From Loripinus fragilis (Eukaryota; Mollusca; Bivalvia; Lucinida; Lucinidae), in NCBI GenBank assembly GCA_964019695.1, contig OZ026522.1, forward strand, positions 62,395,811 to 62,459,810: DNA of 64,000 nucleotides. The letters are read 5' to 3'. Position 1 is the stretch's first letter, and each line of letters opens with the position of its first letter. Position numbers and translations under genes: made by a program. The notes beneath the pieces were generated by a model. The model saw only the letters and a program-made list of their open reading frames with translations. It was not told where the DNA came from and made no database searches. Shown here piece by piece: positions 49,101-53,855 of the stretch.

Positions 49101-52100
49101 AATATGTTATACACTATTATAGGTGTAAATGATACATTATAGTTTCTGGAATACAATTCTTTGCATTTTACTGGTATGGCTAGTACAGTAGACTCCAGCA
49201 TTCATGTGGCGTGTATGGATGCACCAGGTTATTTGGTTTTACTGTTGATATATAGGAATATTGTTTAAATGTGTGTGTATGTGTGCGTGTGTTTGTGTGT
49301 TGTTATTGGTAGATCTATTGTTATTATTTTGTATGACAGACCTTGTTTGTAACCAATCATTTCAATCACCATTATATTAATTCAGTGTGTTGATTATTCT
49401 GCTCATGACGGGCGCTTTGATTAGCAAATAAACCATTTGTATTTGTATTGTACATTAGAAGGCGGATGAATTTAATTAAAACTTGTCGTGGTGTAACCAA
49501 ATAACTTTCTGACGAGACAATGGGAAATACTGAATCATTTTCATGGTTACTCTGAAATGAAGGTGAATGTTTTGGAAAGGAAAACAATCCATGTGTATGT
49601 AACTTGCTTCGCACTTTTTCAACTACTAGTAATAGCTAAAAGGAATATTATTTGGTACGTCCTCTTCTTTTGTTTTCTTGTTTGACGCTTTACGTCACAA
49701 TTAACATTTTATCAGTCATGTCAGGCTGATTTCCTGCCTTCCTAGGCTGAACAAGTACTAAGCAGTGGATTAAATGACAATACAGTGACTCCTCTGGTGG
49801 TAAGCATCCTCTTGTTGTAAGCCTTGAAGTAACAACCCTTAGATACCCACTCTAACGCTCTACCAACTGAGCCAGTGCACTCTGTTACTTACTTTGTATG
49901 TAAAGAAAACATTGTGTAGAGCATTTATGAATAAAATAGAAAGCTTATTAGAATATTAGCTAGGATACACAGCAGCTCTTGAGAAGGGTAGTTTTCGAAT
50001 TGTAGAGTTTTACTTGATAATTGAGAAACAGAAACTTTTGCCATTACTACCATCAAAAGCTGCCACAAGGCGTTAACAACAAACAATTACACTGCATTAA
50101 CCTTTAATATGTTTAAACATACAACTTATATGTATATATGATACACCAGTATAGTACCCAATATGGTATAAAAGCGGCCTTCTATCAAGCGGAGTGATAG
50201 TGGCCCAAGATTACATGCTTGCTTGGTGTATACTTTTTAGACTACCTTGTTCTCCTTTAGTCCCTGGATATCCTAGAAGACCTACCTTGTTCTCCTTTTG
50301 TCCCTGAATATCCTAGAAGACCTACCTTGTTCCCCTTTTGTCCCTGGATATCCTAGAAGACCCCTTTGACCTGGTTCTCCTTGGTCACCTTTCTCACCCG
50401 GGGATCCTGAAACATGGTTCAACAATTAGTTCAGTGTTACCCAATTCATGCCCAATACAATTGTTAATCTAATTGATCTTTTGTTCATGTTGCTATGCCC
50501 CATATTTTATATAAGGGGTTAAAGGTCATACTTTCCAAATTATTTCCAATGCTGAATACATTTCGTGGCATCTCGTCTTGCTCAACACTGTTCACTTATG
50601 GTAAATATTAGACCCATGCATTCATTGATCAAACAGTTATTCTGTGGATATGGTTACATTGCATGGCCTTTTATAATTACAGAGTAAAAAAGGGTGCAAA
50701 GACCAGGCCTCGAGGTTATAAAACTTGAGTACAAGCTCAGACTCAAAATAAAGCGCAATGATTGGCTGCTTGCGGACACGTGTCCGCAAACAGCCAATCA
50801 TTGCGCTTTATTTTGAGTCTGAGAAGGAACTCAAGCTTTATAACCTCGAGGCCAGGAAGCGATGCAATTAAGCACCACACATATGTATAAACATGTTATT
50901 TTGGTATATAATATTTGTCCTATCTAACTGGCGCTTGCTATTGTACCAAGAAAACACGAGGCAAGTTATTACAATCAATGAAATTGATTAAAGATGAGCT
51001 TGCTATTATAACCCTATGTATTCAAGTATCAGAAAAAATCAAAATCAACACAACTGTGTTACTGTAACAAGTTTCAGGTATATTCCTTCTTCAGATAGTA
51101 AACATTCATACTTCCATGTATTCCTATTTTCACGATTGTAATCTACAAGAAAATAAGAACAAAACAAAGCAGAGTCAGATATTATGGGCCATACAGACCC
51201 ACTGTGGTTACAATGTACTTGTATGTCCACTTGAAAGATCAAATATGTATGAATCGCATTTTGACGGGTTTATTGTATTATCTTTTCATTTGTGATTTTA
51301 TTTAGCATTCAAATTTGGATTTTATAGAGCAAGCACTCTGCCATGATCATGTATAGCATTATACAGTATCTCTATTTGGACATTACCAGACAACAAAGTA
51401 ATCATAACATCTCACCTGGAATGCCGTCAAGACCAAAAGTACCTGGTGATCCCCTTTCACCAGGCTGTCCTGGTCGACCTATTTCTCCTTTTGGTCCTTG
51501 GGGTCCTGGAGGTCCAGGTGGTCCCGTGCTAGCACCCATCGCCGGGGGCCCTGCAATATATATAGAGGATCTTACATGAGTGCTCATATCGAATTTATGC
51601 TATTTTTCCCCACTTTTTCGATGAGTTTAATAAATTTAATTATACAGTGACGTTGATTTTTTCTAAAATATTGTACCATTGCCAATCATCTGGGTTAGAT
51701 CTTATTCAGACGTAATTAAAAATAACGTTTTATTGACCTATTTAGGCTGAGCGGTTATTATCAGTGGACGAAACGCAATCACAAACTGCAGACCCATCCC
51801 ATGGCACCTAGAGGAAAAGTCACATGACATTTATCCTAAAATTAATAAAAAAAACCAAAGCAACCAGCTCTCTTTTACTCGTCAAGATGATTGCAAAACT
51901 AGAAAACACATAAAGTAATGCATACCAAAATAAAGACGGACACAGAACCCCCACCAACAAATGGAAGTATATAAAACAATAAATCAACAACAACAAAACC
52001 ACCGCTTTAGGACGAACAACAGCCTAAGCTACGGGAGGGGGGGGGATGGGGGGCTTAAATGCATTTTACTGGCGCCAATTCTTCGCCCTAGAGTCTGTTG

Positions 52101-53556
52101 TTCTTAAAACACAAAAGTTGTTAAGCCCACATGGAGGCTTCCTCGTATTATCACAGAGAAACAACATAATCAAATTAACACAGTATAATGAAACAAAGAA
52201 AATGGCTCATTAACCATAGATATTCAGTGCTAAAGAAAACCTCAAGTTGAGCTACGGTGGGCCCTGCCAAGGACAAGCATCAGGCACCAACAAACAGATT
52301 TAAGTTTTACGTCAGGGCCGTTAACACCGTTTACACAACCACTTTCAGAAAAAAATGCTTTGAACTTTTGACCCTGCTCAGCGGTATGAAGTGTGAGTAT
52401 GGCAGAATAGTTGCTTGCATGGCTTCATTCCCTTTAATTTGATATGCATTATGCCTATTTTCAGAAAAAAATGTTTTGACCTTTGACCCCACCCCAAGGA
52501 TTTAGAGTGTGTTTGAGGTCAAAATGTTTGCTAGTATGATGTTGTACATTTCATTTAATTGGATAAGTATCATGACTTTTTGCACAAAAAACAAACAAAC
52601 TGTTTTGACCTTTTGACCCCACCCCAGGGATTAAGGATGTGTTTGAGGTCAAACGATTTACTAGCATTTCCTTTAATTTGATATGCAATATGGCCATATT
52701 CTGGAAAAAAGTTGAATTTTTGTCTCAGCCCAACCCCATAAGGGCCGGCAGTCGAGGGGATCGAACCCAGCCCTTCAAAATAATATCCTGTTTGATGATT
52801 GTATGTTTCTTTTGTTTCCTTGTCTGCACGCCAAATTTCGGCTAAAAGTATTGATAACTGACTTAGTTATTGCGAAGTTTAAATGTTTGACCTTTGACTC
52901 CGCCTTAGGTGTCAGGGGTAAATCCTTTACACTGATATGCTTATCTACAGGCACTGGGCAATTTTGGCCCGTAGTGAGAAGTTGCCAGATATTATAGCTT
53001 TAGGATAATGTGAAGTTCATTTCACAGAGTTCAATAGAGCTTTCTACTATGATTACCTATTCAAACTAAATCAAGGGCCATTACTTAAGCGTTAACGAGT
53101 CGATTTTGACGAAACTTATAGGATGTCGACTGTCACTGGTACTCATCATTTCTACATATAATGCATCAAATCTGACCAATAAGTACTGAGATAGGGTTCC
53201 GGACTGTTTGGTCGTCTGGACGACGCCAAATCTTCGATGTTGCTTGATTCGTCATGAATACCGTATGCATAGACCTAACGTATGTATTGGAGATTAGTCA
53301 TTAGACTCATGACAGTGTGAACACCATATATTTGCAAATAATGTAGTTCCTTTAACACGTAGTTCAACTACTGATAGCTCAAAACGAAACCTATGCTCCA
53401 ATGGGACAATATGGAAAGTATAAAAAGAGGGTCAATATTATTTTTGCACCCTTACTTACTTTGGAGATAATAATCACGTGCTTTTCTATTACCTGGCGGT
53501 CTGGAATTATCACATATATCGTAGATGGTCCGACAGTATTCTTGTAGCTTATACTC
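23600..53556 (-). CDS. Collagen-like secreted or membrane-tethered protein gene, 12 exons found, 5' end missing
   Basis: Exons, 5' to 3': 53,556-53,493; 51,550-51,416; 50,406-50,326; 48,751-48,671; 44,570-44,388; 43,076-43,005; 38,048-38,022; 35,166-35,086; 29,704-29,639; 26,046-25,981; 24,834-24,726; 23,762-23,750. All have AG acceptors and GT donors on the minus strand, and the frame stays open through all of them. Apart from the ends, junctions are phase 1, so exons are multiples of three. The joined product is about 325 residues: a two-Cys N-terminal piece, about 220 residues of mostly Gly-X-Y, a charged linker and a hydrophobic C-terminus. Gly-X-Y chains form trimeric triple helices in the secretory pathway. 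Membrane or GPI attachment is inferred from the C-terminal segment. The start exon or exons were not found, and further small exons could have been missed. It could be a short-chain collagen or a colmedin-like stalk, but I see no olfactomedin domain. Confidence 0.8.
23621..23626 (-). promoter_or_regulatory. Polyadenylation signal AATAAA
   Basis: Reads AATAAA on the minus strand about 125 nt past the stop codon of the terminal collagen-like exon, a normal distance for a short 3' UTR. Confidence 0.55.
23750..23762 (-). CDS. Collagen-like gene, terminal coding exon
   Basis: The acceptor TATTGTAG precedes 13 coding nucleotides. The first nucleotide completes a Leu codon split by the intron, then Trp-Ser-His and TAG follow. 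The stop falls exactly in the frame set by the exon at 24,726-24,834. Such a short coding end is weak evidence on its own. The matching phase and the nearby AATAAA support it. Confidence 0.5.
23961..24055 (+). repeat. (TATG)n microsatellite, about 24 units
   Basis: A perfect tetranucleotide run in the last intron of the collagen-like gene. The open frames of repeated Met-Tyr-Val-Cys across it are artefacts of the repeat. Confidence 0.97.
24726..24834 (-). CDS. Collagen-like gene, exon with hydrophobic C-terminal segment
   Basis: Acceptor CATTTTTAG and donor GTAAGT. Phase 1 in, phase 2 out; 109 nt. Only this frame is open. It gives a Ser/Thr-rich stretch ([18 protein letters not shown]) followed by [13 protein letters not shown] and TDLSL. 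A small-residue region, a hydrophobic run of about 13-17 residues and a very short tail resemble a GPI-attachment signal. A short-tailed transmembrane segment is the alternative. Confidence 0.65.
25981..26046 (-). CDS. Collagen-like gene, linker exon 2
   Basis: Acceptor CATTTCAG and donor GTAAGT. 66 nt, phase 1 at both ends. It encodes a polar, Lys/Ser-rich segment ([20 protein letters not shown]). It has no Gly-X-Y and lies between the triple helix and the hydrophobic end. Confidence 0.65.
26047..27117. other. Intron sequence; Rep-E inside
   Basis: Apart from the Rep-E palindrome at 26,362-26,518, nothing is recognised. Confidence 0.4.
26362..26518. mobile_element. Rep-E, palindromic MITE
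   Basis: The arms AGGATCTTACATGAGTGCTC and TTATTGAATTTATTAAATC face CTCAATAATACAGGACTACG and ATGTTAGATCTTT. The loop region contains CGAGGCTTGCTGAGC. Fragments of the family occur at 19,060, 21,320 and 51,567. Confidence 0.6.
27118..27345 (+). repeat. Rep-D copy with internal inverted repeat
   Basis: It starts TAGGGGAGAGAGGATCCAAA and ends in a G/C-rich run (GGGGGGGCCCCCTGTCCCCC) before TCTGCGCATG. An inner palindrome pairs CCAGCGAAACGACATT with AATGGCATTTCGCTGG. The second copy is at 43,935-44,185. Just right of it (about 27,348-27,415) is half of a hairpin-H element. Confidence 0.65.
27784..28335 (+). mobile_element. Rep-A copy 3
   Basis: Begins AAGTAAGTGAATATGACCGG and keeps the internal landmarks (CAGCTCTCTC, CACCAGGGTAGGG in place of GGAGGGC, CATGGCGGCTTCC, GAGAAACAATC). 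The CAGGGCCGT end is missing, and there is no tandem array beside it. Confidence 0.7.
28336..29638. other. Intron sequence, nothing recognised
   Basis: AT-rich. Loosely repeated 'aataatgtccatt' and 'ataaacattt' words at 28,990-29,240 may be a decayed tandem repeat. Confidence 0.4.
29639..29704 (-). CDS. Collagen-like gene, linker exon 1
   Basis: Acceptor TTTACTCTAG and donor GTGAGT. 66 nt, phase 1 at both ends. It encodes a charged segment with the pattern [20 protein letters not shown]. The spacing of Ile, Val and Leu could suit a short coiled coil that aligns chains after the triple helix; this is inference. It directly follows the helix-ending exon at 35,086. Confidence 0.7.
29705..30721. 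other. Intron sequence, nothing recognised
   Basis: AT-rich, with no repeat boundary or exon seen. Confidence 0.4.
30722..31010 (+). mobile_element. Rep-A copy 4, left part missing
   Basis: It retains GGGACAGCAGCCTAATC, a G-rich expansion, GGGCTTAAATGC, CATGGAGGCTTCCTAAC and the CAGGGACGTCATT end. No tandem array follows it. Confidence 0.7.
31011..31842. other. Intron sequence, nothing recognised
   Basis: AT-rich with no supported feature. Confidence 0.4.
31843..31955. repeat. Inverted repeat element
   Basis: The arms CGTTCCCCCCCCAGTCCCAA plus CTA and TAGTTGGGACTCGGGGGAAT flank about 70 bp. Short and non-coding. Confidence 0.6.
32228..32530. mobile_element. MITE of about 300 bp with GGAGTTCG ends
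   Basis: The left end CTAGGGTGGAGTTCGGGCTT and the right end (other strand) CTAGCGGAGTTCGTGCATTA are inverted. An inner ACTATAGTC is present. The 72-codon minus frame inside has no recognisable domain. Confidence 0.55.
32531..33343. other. Intron sequence, nothing supported
   Basis: AT-rich. One 18-nt candidate micro-exon near 32,815-32,840 was considered and rejected. Confidence 0.4.
33344..33548. mobile_element. MITE-P copy 3, right end lost
   Basis: It starts ATGAGTCGCGACACGAGATT, keeps the GACCATCAAAGCCTCAGATC hairpin arm and breaks off after CGTCAGAGTCTACACATTG. A run of about 13 G residues (33,509-33,521) replaces a shorter G tract in other copies. Confidence 0.7.
33552..33782 (+). 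repeat. Rep-B copy
   Basis: CAGTAAAATTATTTTACTGA is followed by GTTCCAAGGCGGTACTTCTT. It ends ATCGATTCCTGATGTTTCCC and TTCTTATTTACTTT. The same order occurs at 42,485-42,766. It abuts the broken MITE-P copy. Confidence 0.7.
33783..34234. other. Intron sequence, nothing recognised
   Basis: No exon or repeat recognised. Confidence 0.4.
34235..34995 (-). repeat. Rep-C, inverted copy split by insertion
   Basis: The two halves (34,905-34,995 and 34,235-34,420) match consecutive parts of Rep-C at 19,485-19,725. They are about 485 bp apart here against about 50 bp there. The SINE at 34,647-34,846 accounts for part of the extra sequence. Confidence 0.65.
34647..34846 (-). mobile_element. tRNA-derived SINE with perfect 13-bp target duplication
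   Basis: On the minus strand it begins GGGGAGCGCAGTGGCTCAGT, with an A-box-like TGGCTCAGTGG and a B box GGTTCGAGCC. It then has a central region (CTTGAGCAAGACAC) and a CAAA-type tail. TTGCGTTAGAAGT flanks it exactly on both sides (34,634-34,646 and 34,847-34,859). RNA polymerase III transcription and LINE-driven retroposition are the family norm. The open frame across it is a typical SINE artefact. Confidence 0.9.
35086..35166 (-). CDS. Collagen-like gene, end-of-helix exon
   Basis: Acceptor TATTTAG and donor GTAAGT. 81 nt, phase 1 at both ends. It encodes eight Gly-X-Y triplets ([18 protein letters not shown], then AKGQKG) ending in Asp-Cys-Asp. That Cys just past the helix is a likely interchain disulphide site. 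Lys in the Y position suits hydroxylation. Confidence 0.92.
35167..36606. other. Intron sequence, nothing recognised
   Basis: AT-rich intron of the collagen-like gene. No repeat boundary or exon was recognised. Confidence 0.4.
36607..37004. mobile_element. Non-autonomous DNA element, 398 bp, 5-bp TSD
   Basis: The termini CAGGGGCGTAGCTA and TAGCTACGCCCCTG are perfect 14-bp inverted repeats. GACTT flanks both sides (36,602-36,606 and 37,005-37,009). Inside is a hairpin GATGAGACGCCAC / GTGGCGTCTCATC. CAGGGGCG ends recall hAT-type elements, but a 5-bp duplication is short for hAT, so the superfamily stays open. Confidence 0.85.
37106..37157 (+). repeat. (TG)n microsatellite, about 26 units
   Basis: A perfect dinucleotide run in an intron. 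Confidence 0.97.
37158..38021. other. Intron sequence, nothing recognised
   Basis: AT-rich. 'aacgtccaacccacagataa' and 'ggtcatatagagatgggga' at its left look like part of an old dispersed repeat (similar words at 21,200-21,240). Confidence 0.4.
38022..38048 (-). CDS. Collagen-like gene, 27-nt micro-exon
   Basis: Acceptor TATTTCAG and donor GTATAT. 27 nt, phase 1 at both ends: three triplets, GDIGYKGDT. This is half the classic 54-nt collagen exon. It stays in register with the exons at 43,005 and 35,086. Confidence 0.85.
38078..38150 (+). mobile_element. MITE-Q fragment
   Basis: Starts CAGTAAAACCTGTGTAAAAT and continues GGTCACTC and AAACAAAGATCTTA, matching the left half of 44,651-44,845. 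Confidence 0.65.
38151..38695. other. Intron sequence, decayed repeats only
   Basis: 'gacattaaagtcaaaggtca' and related words recur with drift. No exon seen. Confidence 0.35.
38696..39306. mobile_element. MITE-P copy 4, split by a TTAA MITE
   Basis: The outer parts (38,696-38,774 and 39,141-39,306) together match an ordinary MITE-P. The break is at TTAA in the CTTTTAAGCTTAG stretch that is continuous at 5,193-5,437. The hairpin core TGATCAGTCTGCACATATGC is retained in the right part. Confidence 0.85.
38775..39140. mobile_element. TTAA MITE copy 2, 366 bp, nested
   Basis: It is flanked by TTAA at 38,771-38,774 and 39,141-39,144. It carries TTATTTGCGTCCCTCCAATA and ends GTTACAGACTATGCAACT. 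It is inserted inside MITE-P copy 4, so it is younger than that copy. Confidence 0.9.
39307..42124. other. Long intron stretch, little recognised
   Basis: About 2.8 kb of AT-rich intron. Half of a hairpin-H element lies near 41,105-41,200 (GAGTACCCATAACATATG). Short open frames (39,826; 40,162; 41,605) have no recognisable domain. Confidence 0.4.
42125..42766 (+). mobile_element. Rep-B, longest copy
   Basis: It runs from GGTTGGCAACTTTGCTTTCC through GGGCCTGATGCTTTGGC, CAGTAAAATATTTTACTGAC, GTTCCAAGGCGGTACTTC and GGGTCGGGTGTGGTACTTG to CCCTTACTTACTTT. The GCCTGATGCTT...GGGCCCACC part resembles Rep-A read in reverse, and both families end in ACTTACTTACTTT. They may be branches of one element type. 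No transposase is encoded. Confidence 0.65.
43005..43076 (-). CDS. Collagen-like gene, helix exon
   Basis: Acceptor ATTCTAG and donor GTTAGT. 72 nt, phase 1 at both ends: triplets [20 protein letters not shown]. Its first two bases complete a codon begun as T in the 44,388 exon, giving Cys (TGT) and then Asp-Lys-Gly. Confidence 0.92.
43090..43344. repeat. 18-bp minisatellite, about 13 units
   Basis: The unit is 'aggtttagccagcacatg', diverged and with one or two odd-length units. It lies between a collagen-like exon and the end of a Rep-A copy. The 76-codon minus frame of repeated Ala-Lys-Pro-His follows from the repeat. Confidence 0.9.
43361..43838 (-). mobile_element. Rep-A copy 5, inverted, next to the minisatellite
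   Basis: Read on the minus strand it starts AAGTAAGTAAGTATGACCAG and ends GGGCTGTCATT. The same internal landmarks occur in order (CGGACAGCAGCGGGAGCGGC, CATGGAGGCTTTC, ATGATTGCAAAAC). Its CAGGGCCGT-type end is adjacent to the 18-bp array. Confidence 0.75.
43935..44185 (+). repeat. Rep-D copy 2
   Basis: AGAGGGGATAAAAATACCAC, AAAGCGGGCCATCATTG, TACTGGCTTGG, AAGAAACCCTATAG and CCCCTGTCCCCCTCTC match 27,118-27,345 in order. Confidence 0.65.
44388..44570 (-). CDS. Collagen-like gene, longest helix exon with CIC interruption
   Basis: Acceptor AATAAAG (weak polypyrimidine tract) and donor GTAAGT. 183 nt, phase 1 at both ends. It encodes about 19 Gly-X-Y triplets ([19 protein letters not shown] ... 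GERGPPGYG), then Ile-Asn-Cys-Ile. The final split codon makes another Cys with the next exon, so the helix is interrupted by Cys-Ile-Cys. Confidence 0.9.
44651..44845. mobile_element. MITE-Q, complete, 195 bp
   Basis: TA flanks both sides. The ends AAGTAAACCTGTTTTAAACG plus GCCACTC and, from the right, CAGTAAACTTGTGTAAAACG plus GTCACTC are inverted. A near-central palindrome contains GCAGAATATAGCATTCTGC. It is a Tc1/mariner-type MITE. Fragments lie at 21,091 and 38,078. Confidence 0.85.
44846..46136. other. Intron sequence, nothing recognised
   Basis: AT-rich. No exon or repeat boundary was recognised. Confidence 0.4.
46137..46206. repeat. Hairpin with perfect 34-bp palindromic core
   Basis: CTGATCAGCCTGCACA TA TGTGCAGGCTGATCAG is perfect (46,155-46,188). 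The stem extends to TTGCGAACAACAAAGG and CCTTGTTTTTCGCAA. It has the same architecture as the MITE-P inner hairpins. Confidence 0.8.
46207..47559. other. Intron sequence, nothing recognised
   Basis: Frame 46,435-46,665 (plus, 76 codons) has no recognisable domain. Confidence 0.4.
47560..48180 (+). repeat. Decayed repeats with GGGCAGTAA motifs
   Basis: 'aagggcagtaaatcatgttt', 'ggggcaataactcatgtttg' and 'ggggcagtagctcttgatca' recur at about 160-180 bp spacing, with 'tttgatccttt' and 'ttttcaagttaatgagctt' type neighbours. This suggests an old tandem or dispersed repeat. A similar phrase is near 53,075. Confidence 0.5.
48190..48351. mobile_element. MITE-P copy 5, left part missing
   Basis: It starts inside the element at TTGAGCTTAGAAACTTCAAA. 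It keeps GCGACTAGCAAAGGCTCTGA, its hairpin partner and the right TIR TTGGAAATCTCATGTCACGG. Confidence 0.75.
48671..48751 (-). CDS. Collagen-like gene, helix exon
   Basis: Acceptor TTTCAAAG and donor GTACAT. 81 nt, phase 1 at both ends. Nine triplets: [19 protein letters not shown], then NQGPRGPL. In register with both neighbours. Confidence 0.92.
   Translation of the reverse strand: MIKAQKAKMDHQASKEIKEIKDQGGH
48752..49674. other. Intron sequence; GT-rich run
   Basis: A GT-rich imperfect run lies at about 49,268-49,302. Nothing else is supported. Confidence 0.4.
49675..49885 (-). mobile_element. tRNA-derived SINE, decayed
   Basis: The minus-strand head AGAGTGCACTGGCTCAGTTG followed by GTAGAGCG is a good A-box region. 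The expected B box is degraded. The body has words in common with the SINE at 34,647 (CAAGTACTAAG, ACAGTGAC). No clear target duplication. Confidence 0.65.
50246..50365 (-). repeat. 40-nt tandem triplication of an exon end and splice donor
   Basis: Units 50,365-50,326, 50,325-50,286 and 50,285-50,246 each hold TCTTCTAGGATATYCAGGGA followed by CAAAAGG.GAACAAG and a GTAG donor. Only the first donor keeps the Gly-X-Y frame, because 40 is not a multiple of three. Confidence 0.93.
50326..50406 (-). CDS. Collagen-like gene, helix exon with triplicated donor
   Basis: Acceptor GTTTCAG and first donor GTAGGT. 81 nt, phase 1 at both ends: [19 protein letters not shown], then YPGTKGEQ. Using the second donor (exon to 50,286) or the third (to 50,246) would add 40 or 80 nt, shift the frame and lose Gly-X-Y. 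Confidence 0.9.
50407..50705. other. Intron sequence, nothing recognised
   Basis: Just under 300 bp of AT-rich intron. Confidence 0.4.
50706..50853. repeat. Near-perfect 148-bp palindrome
   Basis: Arms of 74 nt meet at ACAC|GTGT with no spacer (centre 50,779/50,780). The outer ends are GGCCTCGAGGTTATAAA and TTTATAACCTCGAGGCC. The AAATAAAGCGCAATGATTGG block is perfect on both sides. There are only a few mismatches, near the outer third. Confidence 0.92.
50854..51415. other. Intron sequence, nothing recognised
   Basis: AT-rich. Frame 51,045-51,242 is not recognisable. Confidence 0.4.
51416..51550 (-). CDS. Collagen-like gene, first helix exon
   Basis: Acceptor TATTGCAG and donor GTGAGA. 135 nt, phase 1 at both ends. 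It opens with an imperfect stretch (GPPAMGAST), then regular triplets [19 protein letters not shown] ... GTFGLDGIP. The high Pro content at the start fits a stable N-terminal end of a triple helix. Confidence 0.95.
51567..51645. repeat. Rep-E fragment
   Basis: GAGGATCTTACATGAGTGCTC is shared with 26,362-26,518, then the sequence diverges. Confidence 0.55.
51770..52326 (+). mobile_element. Rep-A copy 6, joined to the 120-bp array
   Basis: It carries CAATCACAAACTGCAGACCC, AGGACGAACAACAGCCTAAG with an expanded G run, GGGGCTTAAATGC and CATGGAGGCTTCC, and ends GTCAGGGCCGTTAACACC. The 120-bp tandem repeat starts within about 15 bp of this end. Confidence 0.75.
52340..52960 (+). repeat. 120-bp tandem array, about 4-5 decayed units
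   Basis: The unit landmarks are CAGAAAAAAATG.TTTTGACC, TTTGACCCCACCCCAAGG, GTGTGTTTGAGGTCA, CTTTAATTTGATATGC and CATGACTTTTTG. Spacing is about 118-120 bp. It is the same family as the array at 62,995-64,000. Short open frames across it are not genes. Confidence 0.85.
52961..53492. other. Intron sequence; tiny Rep-B end
   Basis: 'tttgcacccttacttacttt' (53,443-53,462) is the terminal piece of Rep-B, 30 bp from the exon donor. A GGGCCATTAC motif near 53,075 recalls 47,560-48,180. Confidence 0.45.
53493..53556 (-). CDS. Collagen-like gene, N-terminal Cys exon (first found)
   Basis: Acceptor TATTTTTCAG and donor GTAATA. 64 nt. The frame needed by the next exon reads [20 protein letters not shown] and ends Pro-Pro-Gly across the junction. 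It starts in phase 0. Two Cys seven residues apart just before the helix could form interchain disulphides. No start codon or signal peptide is in this exon, so at least one upstream exon is missing. Confidence 0.75.
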
Positions 53557-53855
53557 CTGAAAAATATAAAAAAACCTTTGTACATACGACATTCGAGGGT
53601 TGTATTTATTAGTTAAATACATTGGGAATGGCTCACTTGAATAACTATAGGCGGATAAACTTAACTACGCTCGGTATCTTCAAACAACTTTTTGGGGTTG
53701 ATTTAAAAAGTATTTACTTGTATATGCTTATCATATTGTCAATCATGGCTACGATATCATTATTCAAAATGAATTGTTAAGGAACTTATGAGTACAAATG
53801 CATCCCGCGTTTCTTACGCTAAATTTAAATTGCTCATACACAACTCAATTATCTA
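53557..53855. other. No feature supported
   Basis: A possible upstream exon near 53,720-53,760 was tested and rejected on splice phase. Nothing else seen. Confidence 0.4.

Noticed and set aside
53720..53760. Possible start exon of the collagen-like gene on the minus strand with an in-frame ATG
   Set aside because: The only GT donor leaves phase 2. The exon at 53,493-53,556 must be entered in phase 0 to reach Gly-X-Y. The join would lose the collagen frame.
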